A stretch of DNA of 64,000 nucleotides from Archaeoglobaceae archaeon (GCA_027064525.1 JAMOPJ010000045.1:1-64000), one strand, 5' to 3'; positions 16,494 to 26,007 are shown, counted from the first letter of the stretch. Notes: generated by a model from the sequence alone, not told the origin. Translations and numbers: made by a program.

Positions 16494-17829
16494 GCTTCGA
16501 TCTTTGGGAGATCTTTTCCTTAATTTTGTTAATGACAGCCTTTTTCTTTTCTATAGCCTTTAGAACAGCTTCATCGACTTTTCTACGCATCTCTTCGAAG
16601 TCCTTGGGCGTTTCTTCGCCAACAACCTTCTTTATCGGCGTATAGGCTGATTCCCTGAATCTTGGCTTTAATGGCTTCTTTGTTCCATCTTCGATTATGT
16701 ATGCCCCTTTTCCATCTTCAACCCAGCCGACTTCTTCGATTTTTATTCCAGCCTTTCTAACGACAGACTTCACATCTTCGGCTACATCCTCTGGACACAC
16801 TACCATTAAGGAATCGATAGATACACCCATGAAGTCTATCTCAAGCTCATCAAGCATCTTCAGCACCTTTGGATTTACGATGCTTCTACACTTTTCATAA
16901 TCAAAAACGAGCGATTTGCCCGAGACTTTTGCTATCTCTTCTGCATCACCCCTTATTCCTCCGTTCGTTACGTCGCTCATCGAATGTATCTTTTTTACCA
17001 ATCCAGCCTTGAAGATGGCCTCACACGCAATTAGAAAGTCGATGTTGAGCGTCTCTTCAACTATCTCGTGCATGCCGTAGTATATCGCTGTGGTGGCAAT
17101 GGTTCCACCTCCAGCTCCTTCGGTGAGCAGAATCACATCTCCTTCCTTGACGTTCTTTCTGGGCGTTATGTATTCGGAAACGCCGACGCATCCGACACAG
17201 CCGGTCATTCTCTCTCCTATAACCATATCTCCACCTACTCTAAGCGTTGAACCAGCTACAAGCGGAACTCCAACCAAATCGCAGACTGTCGTAATCCCAG
17301 CTATATGATCAAAGATCTTCGATACATCTCCGTCATCTGCTACGTGTATGTCAGAAAACACGGCGATAGGTTTAGCGCCCATGACATAGATATCTCTCAT
17401 CGCCGCCCTCGTGACGTGAAAGCCCGCTATAAACGGAAATTCGCTTAGACGGGAGTGGATGCCATCAACAGCTACAGAAATGTAGAAGTCTCCGACCTTC
17501 ACAACTCCAGCATCGTCCAAATCTCTGGATGAAATCACTGCTTTGGTTGAGCCGATTATCTCAGCGATCTTGCTGTGAACGTAAAAGTCGCCCTTTCCTC
17601 TCGACCCAACGCCAAATTCACCCATCTTAACTCCGCTCTTATAATAATCGAGGATCGGCGAAGATTTTGAGTAAGCGTTTTTGACTTCCAAAATAACCGC
17701 ATCAGCCCACTTTTTTGCTCTCTCGTAGTTCCATCCTTTAATTTCAACTATTCGCTCGATTAGCATTTCTCTGACTTTATCTTCACTCAATTTTTCGAGC
17801 AGTCTTCTTGCATAGCCTTCTAAATCCAT
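16486..17829 (-). CDS. AIR synthase-related (PurM/SelD/HypE fold) protein
   Basis: This 447-residue protein of the PurM-like ATP-grasp-independent superfamily resembles the archaeal selenophosphate-synthetase-related group (COG2144). The N-terminal half has ISSRDLDDAGVVKVGD, DGIHSRLSEFPFIAG and AAMRDIYVMGAKPIAVFSDIHVADDGD, the Asp-rich Mg-ATP site. The C-terminal half has LLTEGAGGGTIA and SDVTNGGIRGDAEEIA. A helical N-terminal and a Lys-rich C-terminal extension add to the core. There is no Sec or Cys at the SelD catalytic position, so selenophosphate synthesis is unlikely. The substrate is unknown. Confidence 0.8.
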   Translation of the reverse strand: MDLEGYARRLLEKLSEDKVREMLIERIVEIKGWNYERAKKWADAVILEVKNAYSKSSPILDYYKSGVKMGEFGVGSRGKGDFYVHSKIAEIIGSTKAVISSRDLDDAGVVKVGDFYISVAVDGIHSRLSEFPFIAGFHVTRAAMRDIYVMGAKPIAVFSDIHVADDGDVSKIFDHIAGITTVCDLVGVPLVAGSTLRVGGDMVIGERMTGCVGCVGVSEYITPRKNVKEGDVILLTEGAGGGTIATTAIYYGMHEIVEETLNIDFLIACEAIFKAGLVKKIHSMSDVTNGGIRGDAEEIAKVSGKSLVFDYEKCRSIVNPKVLKMLDELEIDFMGVSIDSLMVVCPEDVAEDVKSVVRKAGIKIEEVGWVEDGKGAYIIEDGTKKPLKPRFRESAYTPIKKVVGEETPKDFEEMRRKVDEAVLKAIEKKKAVINKIKEKISQRSKLS

Positions 17830-18032
17830 ACAATTTTAAACTTTGGTAGGGTTTATAATGAATGTCTCAACTACAAAAGGGGTGGTATATTTTGAATACA
17901 ACACCCAAAAGATTGCCCGATTTGACGAAGCATTTTGACAGTGTTGATTTGAATGTTGGCAGCATTGAAGACTGGGATGAATTTGAAAAAGACTACATAT
18001 CTCACTGCCAAAACGGTAACAGCCTTAACTTA

Positions 18033-18458
18033 TCAACTCTCACCACAAACCAATGCAACCCCTACAACGATCAAAATCGTTCCAACCACAACCTTTGGAC
18101 TTATACTTTCGCCCAAAGCAATCGCGGAGAAGATGACCGTAAATAGGGGATATATTGAAGTTAGAGGAACCACCTTTGACGCGTGAGTGAACTTCAAAGC
18201 AACATAGTACAGAACCATAGCCAGTCCGCCGCCTAAAGCTCCAGCGATAAGAAGGAACACTATGTTTTTGCCATTGAATGCGGATAGATCGAACTGCTTG
18301 AACAGAACGACAGCCAAAGCCAAAAACGTAATCGCACCAAAGGCTCTAATCAGATTTGCCGTATAAGGCGAAACTCCCGACGAAACGACGATCTTGTCAA
18401 AGATAGGAGCAATTCCCCAAAGCAAAGCGGCAATTAGAGCTAAAAGCTCACCCTTCAT
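18033..18458 (-). CDS. EamA-domain small multidrug/metabolite transporter
   Basis: The protein is 141 residues with a single EamA domain, half of a usual DMT permease (ALIAALLWGIAPIFDKIVV; SKVVPLTSIYPLFTVIFSAIALGE). It has about five membrane helices, so it must form a dimer to transport. Its start overlaps the TrmH-family stop (ATGA), so the two are co-transcribed. About 200 bases to its left (17830-18032) hold only a weak plus-strand frame that I did not call. Confidence 0.87.
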   Translation of the reverse strand: MKGELLALIAALLWGIAPIFDKIVVSSGVSPYTANLIRAFGAITFLALAVVLFKQFDLSAFNGKNIVFLLIAGALGGGLAMVLYYVALKFTHASKVVPLTSIYPLFTVIFSAIALGESISPKVVVGTILIVVGVALVCGES

Positions 18459-19177
18459 TTGATCACCTCTCCGAATCTAAGCCTCCTGTTAAACTCGAAC
18501 ATCATGATTCCTGCCGCAACCGACAAATTAAGGCTTTCTATCTTCCCTTTACCCGGAATCTTAGCTATGAAGTCGCACTGCTTCTTTACTGGTCTGGAAA
18601 TACCCTTGTCCTCTCCTCCTATCACGATAGCCAGCGGGGGAGACATGTCCACATTGTCTATATCTTCGCCATCCAAATCCGCACCAACAATCGTTATTCC
18701 AAATTTCTTGAGCTTCTTCAACGTGTTTGCTAAGTTCTCAACTCTTGCAATGTCTAAATGCAAAACAGCTCCGGCTGAGACCCTAACTACCGCATCAGTG
18801 ACCTGCGCGGATCTCCTCTTTGGAATAACAACACCAGCACAGCCGAAGAACTCAGCTGATCTGAGCACGGCTCCCAAATTGTTTGGATCCTCAACGGAAT
18901 CCAAGAATAGCAGGAACGATCCCAGCCTAAGACACTTATCGATGAGATAATCTACATCAACGTATTTTATCGGTGATATGTCGGCTGAAATTCCTTGGGA
19001 TTCTTTTGGCAAAGCAGAGCGAGGAACGTAAACGATAGGAATCCCCTTTTTCTTAGCCTGAGCTATGAGTTCCTTGATCCTTGGATTCTTTGTGTCCTTG
19101 TCCACATAGATCTTATTCACCTTACCAGATTTCAGCGCTTCTGCAACGCTGTTTATTCCTCCGACTTTCATCGTCAA
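18455..19177 (-). CDS. TrmH/RlmB-family RNA 2'-O-ribose methyltransferase
   Basis: This SPOUT methyltransferase has ~240 residues. The N-terminal substrate-binding domain (NSVAEALKSGKVNKIYVDKD) resembles the L30e-like domain of RlmB. The SpoU domain has motif 1 LDSVEDPNNLGAVLRSAEFFG, motif 2 VIGGEDKGISR and motif 3 IPGKGKIESLNLSVAAGI, with the catalytic Arg and the knot intact. The target is rRNA or tRNA; the exact nucleotide is not predictable. A second ATG at 19171 is possible. Confidence 0.88.
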   Translation of the reverse strand: MTMKVGGINSVAEALKSGKVNKIYVDKDTKNPRIKELIAQAKKKGIPIVYVPRSALPKESQGISADISPIKYVDVDYLIDKCLRLGSFLLFLDSVEDPNNLGAVLRSAEFFGCAGVVIPKRRSAQVTDAVVRVSAGAVLHLDIARVENLANTLKKLKKFGITIVGADLDGEDIDNVDMSPPLAIVIGGEDKGISRPVKKQCDFIAKIPGKGKIESLNLSVAAGIMMFEFNRRLRFGEVIK

Positions 19178-19337
19178 TGCTTAAGCCTTTCGGATATTAA
19201 GTTTTGTAGGCTGTATAGCGGGCAGAATATCAGCAGTCATGGGATTGCATCATAGCTGGGAATTATTTTTAGCATAGTAACTAATTTTTTCAAAAACGTT
19301 CACAACAATTTTAATCCTTCGAGTTCGACTATCAACT

Positions 19338-19571
19338 ATGAGAGACATCGGCTTGGTAACATCCAACCCAACAAAAGTCAAGATCCTCGAACTGCTCAAG
19401 AAGAGGAAGAAGGCTGATTCGAAGACCATTGCTAAGTTCACGAGGATACCTGAGATAATGCTCAGAGACGTCGTTGAGGAGTTGAAGAGGGATGGGTTTA
19501 TAGTTGAAGAAGATGGTGTTTTTAGCCTGAGTTCTGCGGGCTTGGAAGTTCTGACGAAGATGAAGCTATGA
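19338..19571 (+). CDS. Small winged-helix transcriptional regulator
   Basis: This 77-residue single winged-helix domain has TSNPTKVKILELLKKRKKADSKTIAKFTRI, a recognition-helix segment LRDVVEELKRDGFIVEEDG and a wing. It overlaps the radical SAM gene by 4 bases (ATGA), so it probably controls, or is tied to, that gene. No metal- or ligand-binding residues stand out. Confidence 0.78.
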   Translation: MRDIGLVTSNPTKVKILELLKKRKKADSKTIAKFTRIPEIMLRDVVEELKRDGFIVEEDGVFSLSSAGLEVLTKMKL

Positions 19572-20719
19572 TCCTGAAGGAGTTCGAAACGAAGAACGAG
19601 AAGATATTTCTGATTAGGAATCTGATCGAAGTTAGGATTCCCAAGAGTCACTACCTAAAGCTTGCCAAGAGGTATTCGAAGGAATACATCATCTCCTACG
19701 CGGAGCCGAAGAGGATCCTGCACCACATCACGAAGCGGAATCTGGTTTATGTAACAAGGGAGAGCGGGATTCCACTATTGGGACATGCCGCTTTCGGCTT
19801 GATCGATAGGGGAACGAATCTAATTCAAGTTAGACCGATTACCGGATGTAATCTGAACTGCATCTTCTGCAGTGTGGACGAAGGCAGAAAGAGCAAAACC
19901 CGTGTTACCGACTACATCGTCGAGCCAGAATACCTCATCGAGGAGTTCAGGAAGATCGCGGAATTTAAGGGAGATGGCGTTGAAGCGCACATAGACGGGC
20001 AAGGTGAACCTCTGCTTTATCCATACATGGAAGAATTGCTTGAGGGATTGAGGAAGACAAAGGAAGTTAGCGTCATTTCAATGCAAACCAACGGCATCCT
20101 GCTCAACGAAGAGAAGATCAACGTATTCGAAAAATACATGGACAGAATAAACCTCTCCCTAAGCACGCTCGACGAGAAGAAGGCTGAAATGATCTACGGT
20201 TGCAGGTATCCACTTAAGAGGGTTATCGAGATCGCGAGGATGATCGCTGAAAGCAAGATCGATTTGCTCATCGCTCCTGTGTGGTTGCCGGGTGTGAACG
20301 ACGATGACATGGAGAAACTGATCGAGTTCGCTTTGGAGATAGGAGCCGGCAAAAAATGGCCACCTTTAGGAATTCAGAAATACATCCCCTACAAATTCGG
20401 AAGGAAACCGAGGGTTGACGTGATAAGCTTTAGGGAGTTCTACGAGAAGCTTAGAAAGCTTGAGGACGAATACGGCATCAAGCTGATACTGAAGCCCGAG
20501 GATTTCGGGATAGAGAAGCGTCCCCGCATACCACATCCGATAAAGAAGGGAGACGTTTTCAAAGCCAAGATATTTGCTGATGGAAGAGTTAAAGGTGAGA
20601 AGATCGTCGTTGTGAAGAATAGGGTTGTTACGGTGCTTACAGACAAGAAAGTCGGTGATTTCGTAAAATTCAAGATCGTAAGAGATCACGACGGAATCTT
20701 TTTGGGTAAGGAGATATAA
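19568..20719 (+). CDS. Radical SAM protein (COG2100 type) with C-terminal TRAM-like domain
   Basis: This 383-residue protein carries the [4Fe-4S]/SAM motif CNLNCIFC in PITGCNLNCIFCSVDEG, a GQGEPLLYPY glycine motif and MQTNGILL, the normal radical SAM barrel. About 60 C-terminal residues (KKGDVFKAKIFADGRVKGEKIVVV) look like a TRAM/OB beta-barrel that binds RNA. The family is archaeal with no assigned function that I know of. RNA modification is a sensible guess because of the TRAM-like domain. The upstream coupled winged-helix gene belongs to the same transcript. Confidence 0.82.
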   Translation: MILKEFETKNEKIFLIRNLIEVRIPKSHYLKLAKRYSKEYIISYAEPKRILHHITKRNLVYVTRESGIPLLGHAAFGLIDRGTNLIQVRPITGCNLNCIFCSVDEGRKSKTRVTDYIVEPEYLIEEFRKIAEFKGDGVEAHIDGQGEPLLYPYMEELLEGLRKTKEVSVISMQTNGILLNEEKINVFEKYMDRINLSLSTLDEKKAEMIYGCRYPLKRVIEIARMIAESKIDLLIAPVWLPGVNDDDMEKLIEFALEIGAGKKWPPLGIQKYIPYKFGRKPRVDVISFREFYEKLRKLEDEYGIKLILKPEDFGIEKRPRIPHPIKKGDVFKAKIFADGRVKGEKIVVVKNRVVTVLTDKKVGDFVKFKIVRDHDGIFLGKEI

Positions 20720-20723
20720 TTCT

Positions 20724-21172
20724 CTTTCAATCCTATTTTAGTCTGATTTAATCTAATATCAAAGAACATGCTTGAAACTATTGGCTACAAAGACTTTCAA
20801 TCCTATTTTAGTCTGATTTAATCTATTAGCAGCAGTATTCTTCCACGTGACACCAACTGAACTTTCAATCCTATTTTAGTCTGATTTAATCCTCAACTGA
20901 TAACGCTACACTGTGGCAACACAGCACTGCTTTCAATCCTATTTTAGTCTGATTTAATCTTGCAGAATACCAGAATGGGATGAAATACCTGATGATCTTA
21001 AGTTTTTCTTTCAATCCTATTTTAGTCTGATTTAATCTGTTCAACATGTTGTTCGATAAGGTTGTGGTCGAGGACTTTCAATCCTATTTTAGTCTGATTT
21101 AATCACATGGATAAGGCAGTAACAGCGTATGCATACGAGCTTCTTTCAATCCTATTTTAGTCTGATTTAATC
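20724..21172 (-). CRISPR. CRISPR array, 7 identical 30-base repeats and 6 spacers
   Basis: Repeats start at 20724, 20794, 20862, 20930, 21008, 21075 and 21143 and are identical. Read on the plus strand they begin CTTTCAATCC and end TGATTTAATC. Spacers are 40, 38, 38, 48, 37 and 38 bases. The complement ends in ATTGAAAG, the usual 8-base crRNA handle of archaeal type I/III systems, so transcription is probably on the minus strand from the AT-rich right side. The repeat resembles Archaeoglobus repeats as I remember them. No cas gene is in the window, so processing must come from genes elsewhere. Confidence 0.97.
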
Positions 21173-21553
21173 TTTGGTATTACTATGCTCATTTTCAAAT
21201 ATAAGCTTTTCTGAATTGAGTTTTTATTTAAATATTATCTGGCAACTTCAATAGTGCAAACCATTTATAACAATACCCGACTTTTATCCCTACCTTTGTT
21301 CCGAATTTAAACCATTCTAACCAATTAAATCTAAATTCGAATCCTCTTCCTTAGAGTGCAATCGGAAAACAGTTATATCCACACTCCATAACTCAATATT
21401 TCAAAATAAATATTACCAGTTTATTTTATAAAATTCATAAATTCTAAAATACCCGACAACCTGAGATCTCTATGATCGAAATTCGTTCACCGCTGAGATG
21501 GTCAAATCTAAAAATATGGAATATCGGAGAGGTTCGAATTCGAACATTGAAAA
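21173..21553 (-). promoter_or_regulatory. Probable CRISPR leader
   Basis: About 380 bases of gene-free, AT-rich sequence adjoin the last repeat on the side from which a minus-strand array would be transcribed. It contains TTTATTTAAATATTA close to the repeat and two copies of a short ATACCCGAC motif (near 21275 and 21451). Near its right end GTTCGAATTCGAAC (about 21533-21546) is a perfect palindrome that belongs more likely to the ABCE1 promoter. Confidence 0.55.
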
Positions 21554-21564
21554 GATTTTATAAG
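21554..21564 (+). promoter_or_regulatory. TATA box of the ABCE1 gene
   Basis: GATTTTATAAG is centred about 28 bases before ATG 21587, consistent with a leaderless transcript; the 14-base palindrome GTTCGAATTCGAAC just upstream could be an operator. Confidence 0.5.
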
Positions 21565-21586
21565 ACGACTTGCCTTGCCAGATTCG

Positions 21587-23362
21587 ATGCCAGAGTTCAG
21601 GATCGCAGTGGTAAACAGGGACAGATGTCAACCGAAAAAATGTGCCCATGAGTGCATAAAATACTGTCCGAAAATCAGAACGGGAGTTGAGGATGTTATC
21701 GTCATCAAAGACGGAAAAGCAGTAATTTCCGAAGAGCTCTGTGTCGGATGCGGAATCTGTGTTAAAAAGTGTCCGTTCAAAGCGATTTCTATCGTGGGCT
21801 TACCTCACGAGCTTGAGGGGAAGGAAGTTCACAGATACGGCAAAAACGGGTTCGTGCTTTACGGCTTGCCGATTCCAAGGAAGGGTTACGTTGTCGGCTT
21901 ATTAGGCCCAAACGGAACTGGAAAAACGACAGCTGTTAAGATTCTGACTGGACAGTTGAAGCCGAACTTAGGAAGAATTGAGGAAGAGCCAACTTGGGAT
22001 GAGATCTGCGAGCGATTCTCAGGAACTGAGCTGTTTAACTATCTCAAGGATTTAGCCGAAGGCAAGATCAAGACGAGTCAGAAGCCACAGTATATCGAAG
22101 CGATTCCGAAGGTTTATAAGGGTAAGGTTAGAGATTTGCTTGAGAGGGCTGATGAACTTGGAATTTTGGATGAGATCGTCGAAAGATTGGAGCTCAAACA
22201 CGCTTTGAATAGAGATGTCAAGGATCTAAGCGGTGGAGAACTTCAGAGGCTCGCAATTGCTGGCTGTTTGATGAAGGATGCCGATTTCTACTTCTTAGAC
22301 GAGATAACATCCTATCTGGACATATACCAGCGAATTAACGTTGCCAAAGTCATAAAGGAGTGGGCTGAAAGGAAGCCGGTGCTTATCGTAGAGCACGATT
22401 TAGCTATTTTGGACATGCTTGCCGATTTTGTTCACATCAGCTATGGTGAACCGGGAGTTTACGGTGTTATCACCAACGCTAAAGGTGCGAGAGTTGGAAT
22501 CAATCAGTATCTGAGGGGCTACTTGGCTGAAGAGAACATAAGGATCAGAGACAAGCCGATCGAGTTTGAGATATTCCAGCCCAGAGAAGGAGAAAGCGAG
22601 AAGATTCTTGTAGAGTATCCGTCCTTCACAAAGTCATTTGAAGGGTTCAGGCTTGAAGTCGAGGGTGGAGACATAAGGGCTGAAGAGGTTTTAGGTGTAG
22701 TAGGACCAAACGCTACTGGAAAATCTACGTTCGTTAAGATTTTGGCTGGAGTGCTCGAAGACGATGAGAAGAAGGTCAAGCTGAACCTCAAGGTTTCATA
22801 CAAACCCCAATACATCAAAGCAGACGTAAGCATGCCCGTAGGGATGTTTCTTAGGAAGATAAACCCGATGGTTGATTCTTCTTACTACAAAACGGAATTT
22901 CTGAAACCGCTCAGAATAGAAGATCTCATGGACAAGAATCTGGACGAGCTGAGTGGTGGCGAATTGCAGAGGGTCGCTATAGTCGCTTGCTTGCTTAGAG
23001 ACGCGGATCTTTACCTGTTAGATGAACCTTCGGCACATCTGGATGTCGAACAGAGAACCGAAGTAGCAAGGATGATCAGGAGATTCGCTCTGAACCAATC
23101 TAAGAGCGTGCTTGTCGTGGATCACGACATCTATCTCATAGATATGGTAAGCGATAGGCTAATGGTCTTCCAAGGCGAGCCCGGAAGAAGGGGAATTGCA
23201 AAGAAACCGATGGGAATGCGAGATGGGATGAATCTATTCCTGTCGAATCTTGGCATCACGTTCAGAAGGGATGAGGAGACGAAGAGACCAAGAGTGAACA
23301 AACTCGGTTCAAGGCTGGATAGGGAGCAGAAAGCTAAGGGTGAGTATTATTACTATTTCTAG
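21587..23362 (+). CDS. abcE1: ABCE1/Rli1 ribosome-recycling ATPase
   Basis: This 591-residue twin-ABC protein splits post-termination ribosomes with aRF1/aPelota. Two N-terminal [4Fe-4S] clusters are bound by CQPKKCAHECIKYCP and CVGCGICVKKCPF. Nucleotide domain 1 has GPNGTGKTT and LSGGELQR, domain 2 has GPNATGKST and LSGGELQR, and each domain has a D-loop (DEITSYLD, DEPSAHLD). ATG 21587 is preferred to TTG 21575 because the protein then begins MPEFRIAVVN like other family members. The stop lies 7 bases before a miniature inverted-repeat element. Confidence 0.96.
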   Translation: MPEFRIAVVNRDRCQPKKCAHECIKYCPKIRTGVEDVIVIKDGKAVISEELCVGCGICVKKCPFKAISIVGLPHELEGKEVHRYGKNGFVLYGLPIPRKGYVVGLLGPNGTGKTTAVKILTGQLKPNLGRIEEEPTWDEICERFSGTELFNYLKDLAEGKIKTSQKPQYIEAIPKVYKGKVRDLLERADELGILDEIVERLELKHALNRDVKDLSGGELQRLAIAGCLMKDADFYFLDEITSYLDIYQRINVAKVIKEWAERKPVLIVEHDLAILDMLADFVHISYGEPGVYGVITNAKGARVGINQYLRGYLAEENIRIRDKPIEFEIFQPREGESEKILVEYPSFTKSFEGFRLEVEGGDIRAEEVLGVVGPNATGKSTFVKILAGVLEDDEKKVKLNLKVSYKPQYIKADVSMPVGMFLRKINPMVDSSYYKTEFLKPLRIEDLMDKNLDELSGGELQRVAIVACLLRDADLYLLDEPSAHLDVEQRTEVARMIRRFALNQSKSVLVVDHDIYLIDMVSDRLMVFQGEPGRRGIAKKPMGMRDGMNLFLSNLGITFRRDEETKRPRVNKLGSRLDREQKAKGEYYYYF

Positions 23363-23369
23363 GAAAATA

Positions 23370-23429
23370 GGTCGTGACTCCACATTGTGTGTGATTTAAA
23401 TACTCCATCAACAGTATTGCAACACCACC
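23370..23429 (-). mobile_element. 60-base miniature inverted-repeat element, copy C
   Basis: Its complement is identical over 60 bases to the copy at 36970-37029. Its plus-strand ends are GGTCGTGACTCC and GCAACACCACC, imperfect inverted repeats. It is flanked by GGAAAATA (23362-23369) and GGAAAAATA (23430-23438), a target duplication differing by one A. It sits between ABCE1 and the secreted protease gene, both of which point at it. Confidence 0.8.
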
Positions 23430-23460
23430 GGAAAAATAATATATAAAAATATTGAAATAT

Positions 23461-26007
23461 TTAATAAATCTTCTTTTTTCTTATTAGATACCATGTTACA
23501 CCTATAGTAGTTACTATTGGAAAAACTATTGCAGAAAATTCAGGAGCCGGAACTATAGCAGTTGTTGTAGTAGCTGGACTAGTCGAGCTTATAGTGATTG
23601 CGCCAGCAATTGCTGAAACTATAGTTTTAGCTTCTTGTGTTTCACCTTTGACTATTGATTTTGTATAACTTTTTTCATAAACGACATTTCCATCAAGATA
23701 TCCACTTATTGTTAAGGTATAGTAACCATTTTCTCTACCTACTAATACCACTTTATATTCACCAGCAATAGGGTTTTTAATTCTTATAATCTGCGGTTCC
23801 GTGTTGGGACCAGTGTAAGTTGCTCCTGGAATTTCAATTTCAATTTTTCCTGTGTCATAATTTAATCCAACATGCCTTCCAAGTGGATCATAGACGTGTA
23901 AGTCAACAGGTGACTCCACTTTGAACTCTATGGTCCTCGAAACAATAGGTGAAATCTTTGTTTCTAAGGCAAGGATTGCCTGAACTGTTGCTAATTCTTC
24001 TTTTTCAGCTCCATGATACATTCCTTCCCAAGGATTTAACCATGAACCATCTGCTCTCTGTTGATTCACTAAGTAATTCGATAGATCATGATACCAGTCA
24101 TGATCTCCAAGCTGTTCTATTCCTGAAAGAGTCATAGCCTTTGCAAATGTATAGAGGTAGTAGTATAGCCAAGTATCATCAATAGGATAGTTTTGATCAA
24201 TATGATAATTGTTCTTAAACCATTCTATTGCTTTCTGGACCCTTATATCATTTTCATCTAGGCCACAGCATATTAAGCTCCATAATCCTGCTGCTGTCAT
24301 GGATCCATACGATTTCATATCTCCACCTGGCACCCACGGATTCATTATTGGATTATAGAAGAACCCTCCATCATCATATTTTGCGTAGTCTGGATTCGTC
24401 TGCTTCAAGTTCTGGCATCTTGTAACGAAAATCAAAGCCTTTTGCCAAACATCATCAGGAACGTTAGCCCAACCTTTCTGATCAGCTTCATGTAATGCTA
24501 ATAAAACGAATTGTGTGTTTGATAGATCGGCCCAGTGTGTTTCTCCAGTCTCGTAACCCCAACCTCCATAGAACCAATCAGATTGGCTCGCACCTTCACC
24601 TTCATCCTGCTGGGCTTGGATTAGGTAACTAACTGCTTTTTGAACTACACCTTTGTATGATTCGTTGTTTGTTGCAAGTAAAGCTAAGACTGCAAGAGAT
24701 GTATCGTAAATATGTGTGTGGATAGAGCTGGTTATCGCTCCATCAGCGTTTTGATGTGAAAGAATATATTTCAAACCTTTTGCCACAGTTGAATCTTCTT
24801 CACTTATACCATAATTGAGGAAAGCCATTACAGCCATGGCTGTAACACCAACGCTTTCAACTTTAGTTCCGTCGGGATACGTGTAACACCATGAACCGTC
24901 GGGGTTTTGATGAAAGCGTAACCAACATAATCCATCCGCGATACTCCTATTTACTAATCCACTTCGGAAAGGTAAAAATATTATATCAGCCACAGATCCA
25001 TCACTGGAGTCCAAATGATCCTTTTCATTAACAAAAGTGGGTAGACCATTGCCATTATCATCTAACCATGGAGTTTCCCAACCACCTAAGCGAGCAGTAT
25101 CGTGATTCCAAGCGTAATCCCAAGCTTCCTTTAAAGATACTTTTCCATCACCATTTTTATCGGCTGTAACAATACCATCATTAATCATACCATTATTATA
25201 ATGTGTACTACTTCCATGTAGGGCATCTATAAAGGCTTCTGACCATTCACTGAACCCATCTCCATCTATATCTCCATAAGAATACCAAGTTTCGTTTGTG
25301 GCTGTTATGATTATTCTGTTTGGTGCACTAATATCATCTATTATTCCACCACCAAAACAACCTATTTTTTCCTTACATCCTTGTCTTATAAATATTAGCT
25401 TTCCATAACGCAGTGTACTAAGATCCGATGCTAGTTCATCGTCCCAATAAAGACCATCAGCTACTTGTAAGCATTCATCAATACCCACCCAGTCATCCGT
25501 GTCACCATCACCATTTACATCAAATCCATTTGGATATAAAAATCTTCCACTTTCATTTATAACTTCTGTAATATTACTTTCACGTACCTCTAAACCCTCG
25601 TCACCATTTAAGTCTATGCGACCAAACTCTACAGACCTATGTCTCCAGTTATATCCACCTCCATGGCTACTGAAATAGATAAGAATTATGTCGTTATCAT
25701 CTGAGCGAGAGGCAAGCCAATTAGTAATTGCCCAACGAACATTTGCTTTAGTAGATAGAGCATTTACACCTGGATGTGAAAGGTCAACACTTAAATAATA
25801 CACGTCATCAAATGAACAATGATCTCTTACCAAATGATACATGTAATCTGTATTATTTTGGAAACTGCCACCTCTGCTTCCACAAATTATAAGTGCGTAA
25901 TATTTTACTGAAGAGTCTGCTTGAGCCACTGCAATAGATAGGGTGGTAACTATTTGTATTAATAATATTAAATACCATAATTTATGCTTAAATATCTTAA
26001 ATATCAA
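23461..26007 (-). CDS. Secreted caspase/legumain-like protease with alpha/alpha-toroid and PEF-CTERM tail
   Basis: This 848-residue protein is exported. A signal peptide covers residues 1-30. A caspase-fold (peptidase C13/C14-like) domain covers about 35-270, with the catalytic His H115 in YFSSHGGG and probable catalytic Cys C217 in GCFGGGIIDD. Calcium-loop motifs such as DVNGDGDTDD, DIDGDGFSEW and DKNGDGKVSL lie from about 160 to 300. A helical toroid of the prenyltransferase/squalene-cyclase repeat type (HQNPDGSW, HQNADGAI, QQRADGSW) spans about 350-700. A beta-sandwich follows, then a Thr-rich linker and the sorting tail APEF-hydrophobic-RKKK (PEF-CTERM). It overlaps the upstream lipoprotein gene by 4 bases. 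Base composition is more AT-rich than neighbours. Confidence 0.8.
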   Translation of the reverse strand: MIFKIFKHKLWYLILLIQIVTTLSIAVAQADSSVKYYALIICGSRGGSFQNNTDYMYHLVRDHCSFDDVYYLSVDLSHPGVNALSTKANVRWAITNWLASRSDDNDIILIYFSSHGGGYNWRHRSVEFGRIDLNGDEGLEVRESNITEVINESGRFLYPNGFDVNGDGDTDDWVGIDECLQVADGLYWDDELASDLSTLRYGKLIFIRQGCKEKIGCFGGGIIDDISAPNRIIITATNETWYSYGDIDGDGFSEWSEAFIDALHGSSTHYNNGMINDGIVTADKNGDGKVSLKEAWDYAWNHDTARLGGWETPWLDDNGNGLPTFVNEKDHLDSSDGSVADIIFLPFRSGLVNRSIADGLCWLRFHQNPDGSWCYTYPDGTKVESVGVTAMAVMAFLNYGISEEDSTVAKGLKYILSHQNADGAITSSIHTHIYDTSLAVLALLATNNESYKGVVQKAVSYLIQAQQDEGEGASQSDWFYGGWGYETGETHWADLSNTQFVLLALHEADQKGWANVPDDVWQKALIFVTRCQNLKQTNPDYAKYDDGGFFYNPIMNPWVPGGDMKSYGSMTAAGLWSLICCGLDENDIRVQKAIEWFKNNYHIDQNYPIDDTWLYYYLYTFAKAMTLSGIEQLGDHDWYHDLSNYLVNQQRADGSWLNPWEGMYHGAEKEELATVQAILALETKISPIVSRTIEFKVESPVDLHVYDPLGRHVGLNYDTGKIEIEIPGATYTGPNTEPQIIRIKNPIAGEYKVVLVGRENGYYTLTISGYLDGNVVYEKSYTKSIVKGETQEAKTIVSAIAGAITISSTSPATTTTAIVPAPEFSAIVFPIVTTIGVTWYLIRKKKIY

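Noticed and set aside
17862-18146. Plus-strand 94-codon frame beginning MSQLQKGWYILNTTPKRL
   Set aside because: Its second half is antisense to the well-supported EamA gene and its first half has no recognisable family; at most a short remnant.
20724-21172. CRISPR transcription on the plus strand
   Set aside because: The conserved crRNA handle ATTGAAAG appears at the 3' end of the repeat only on the minus strand, and the AT-rich leader-like sequence lies on the right.
23370-23429. Interpretation of the 60-base repeat as a transcription terminator between convergent genes
   Set aside because: Other copies lie at promoters and inside a gene start, and all have site-specific direct repeats at their borders, which points to insertion.
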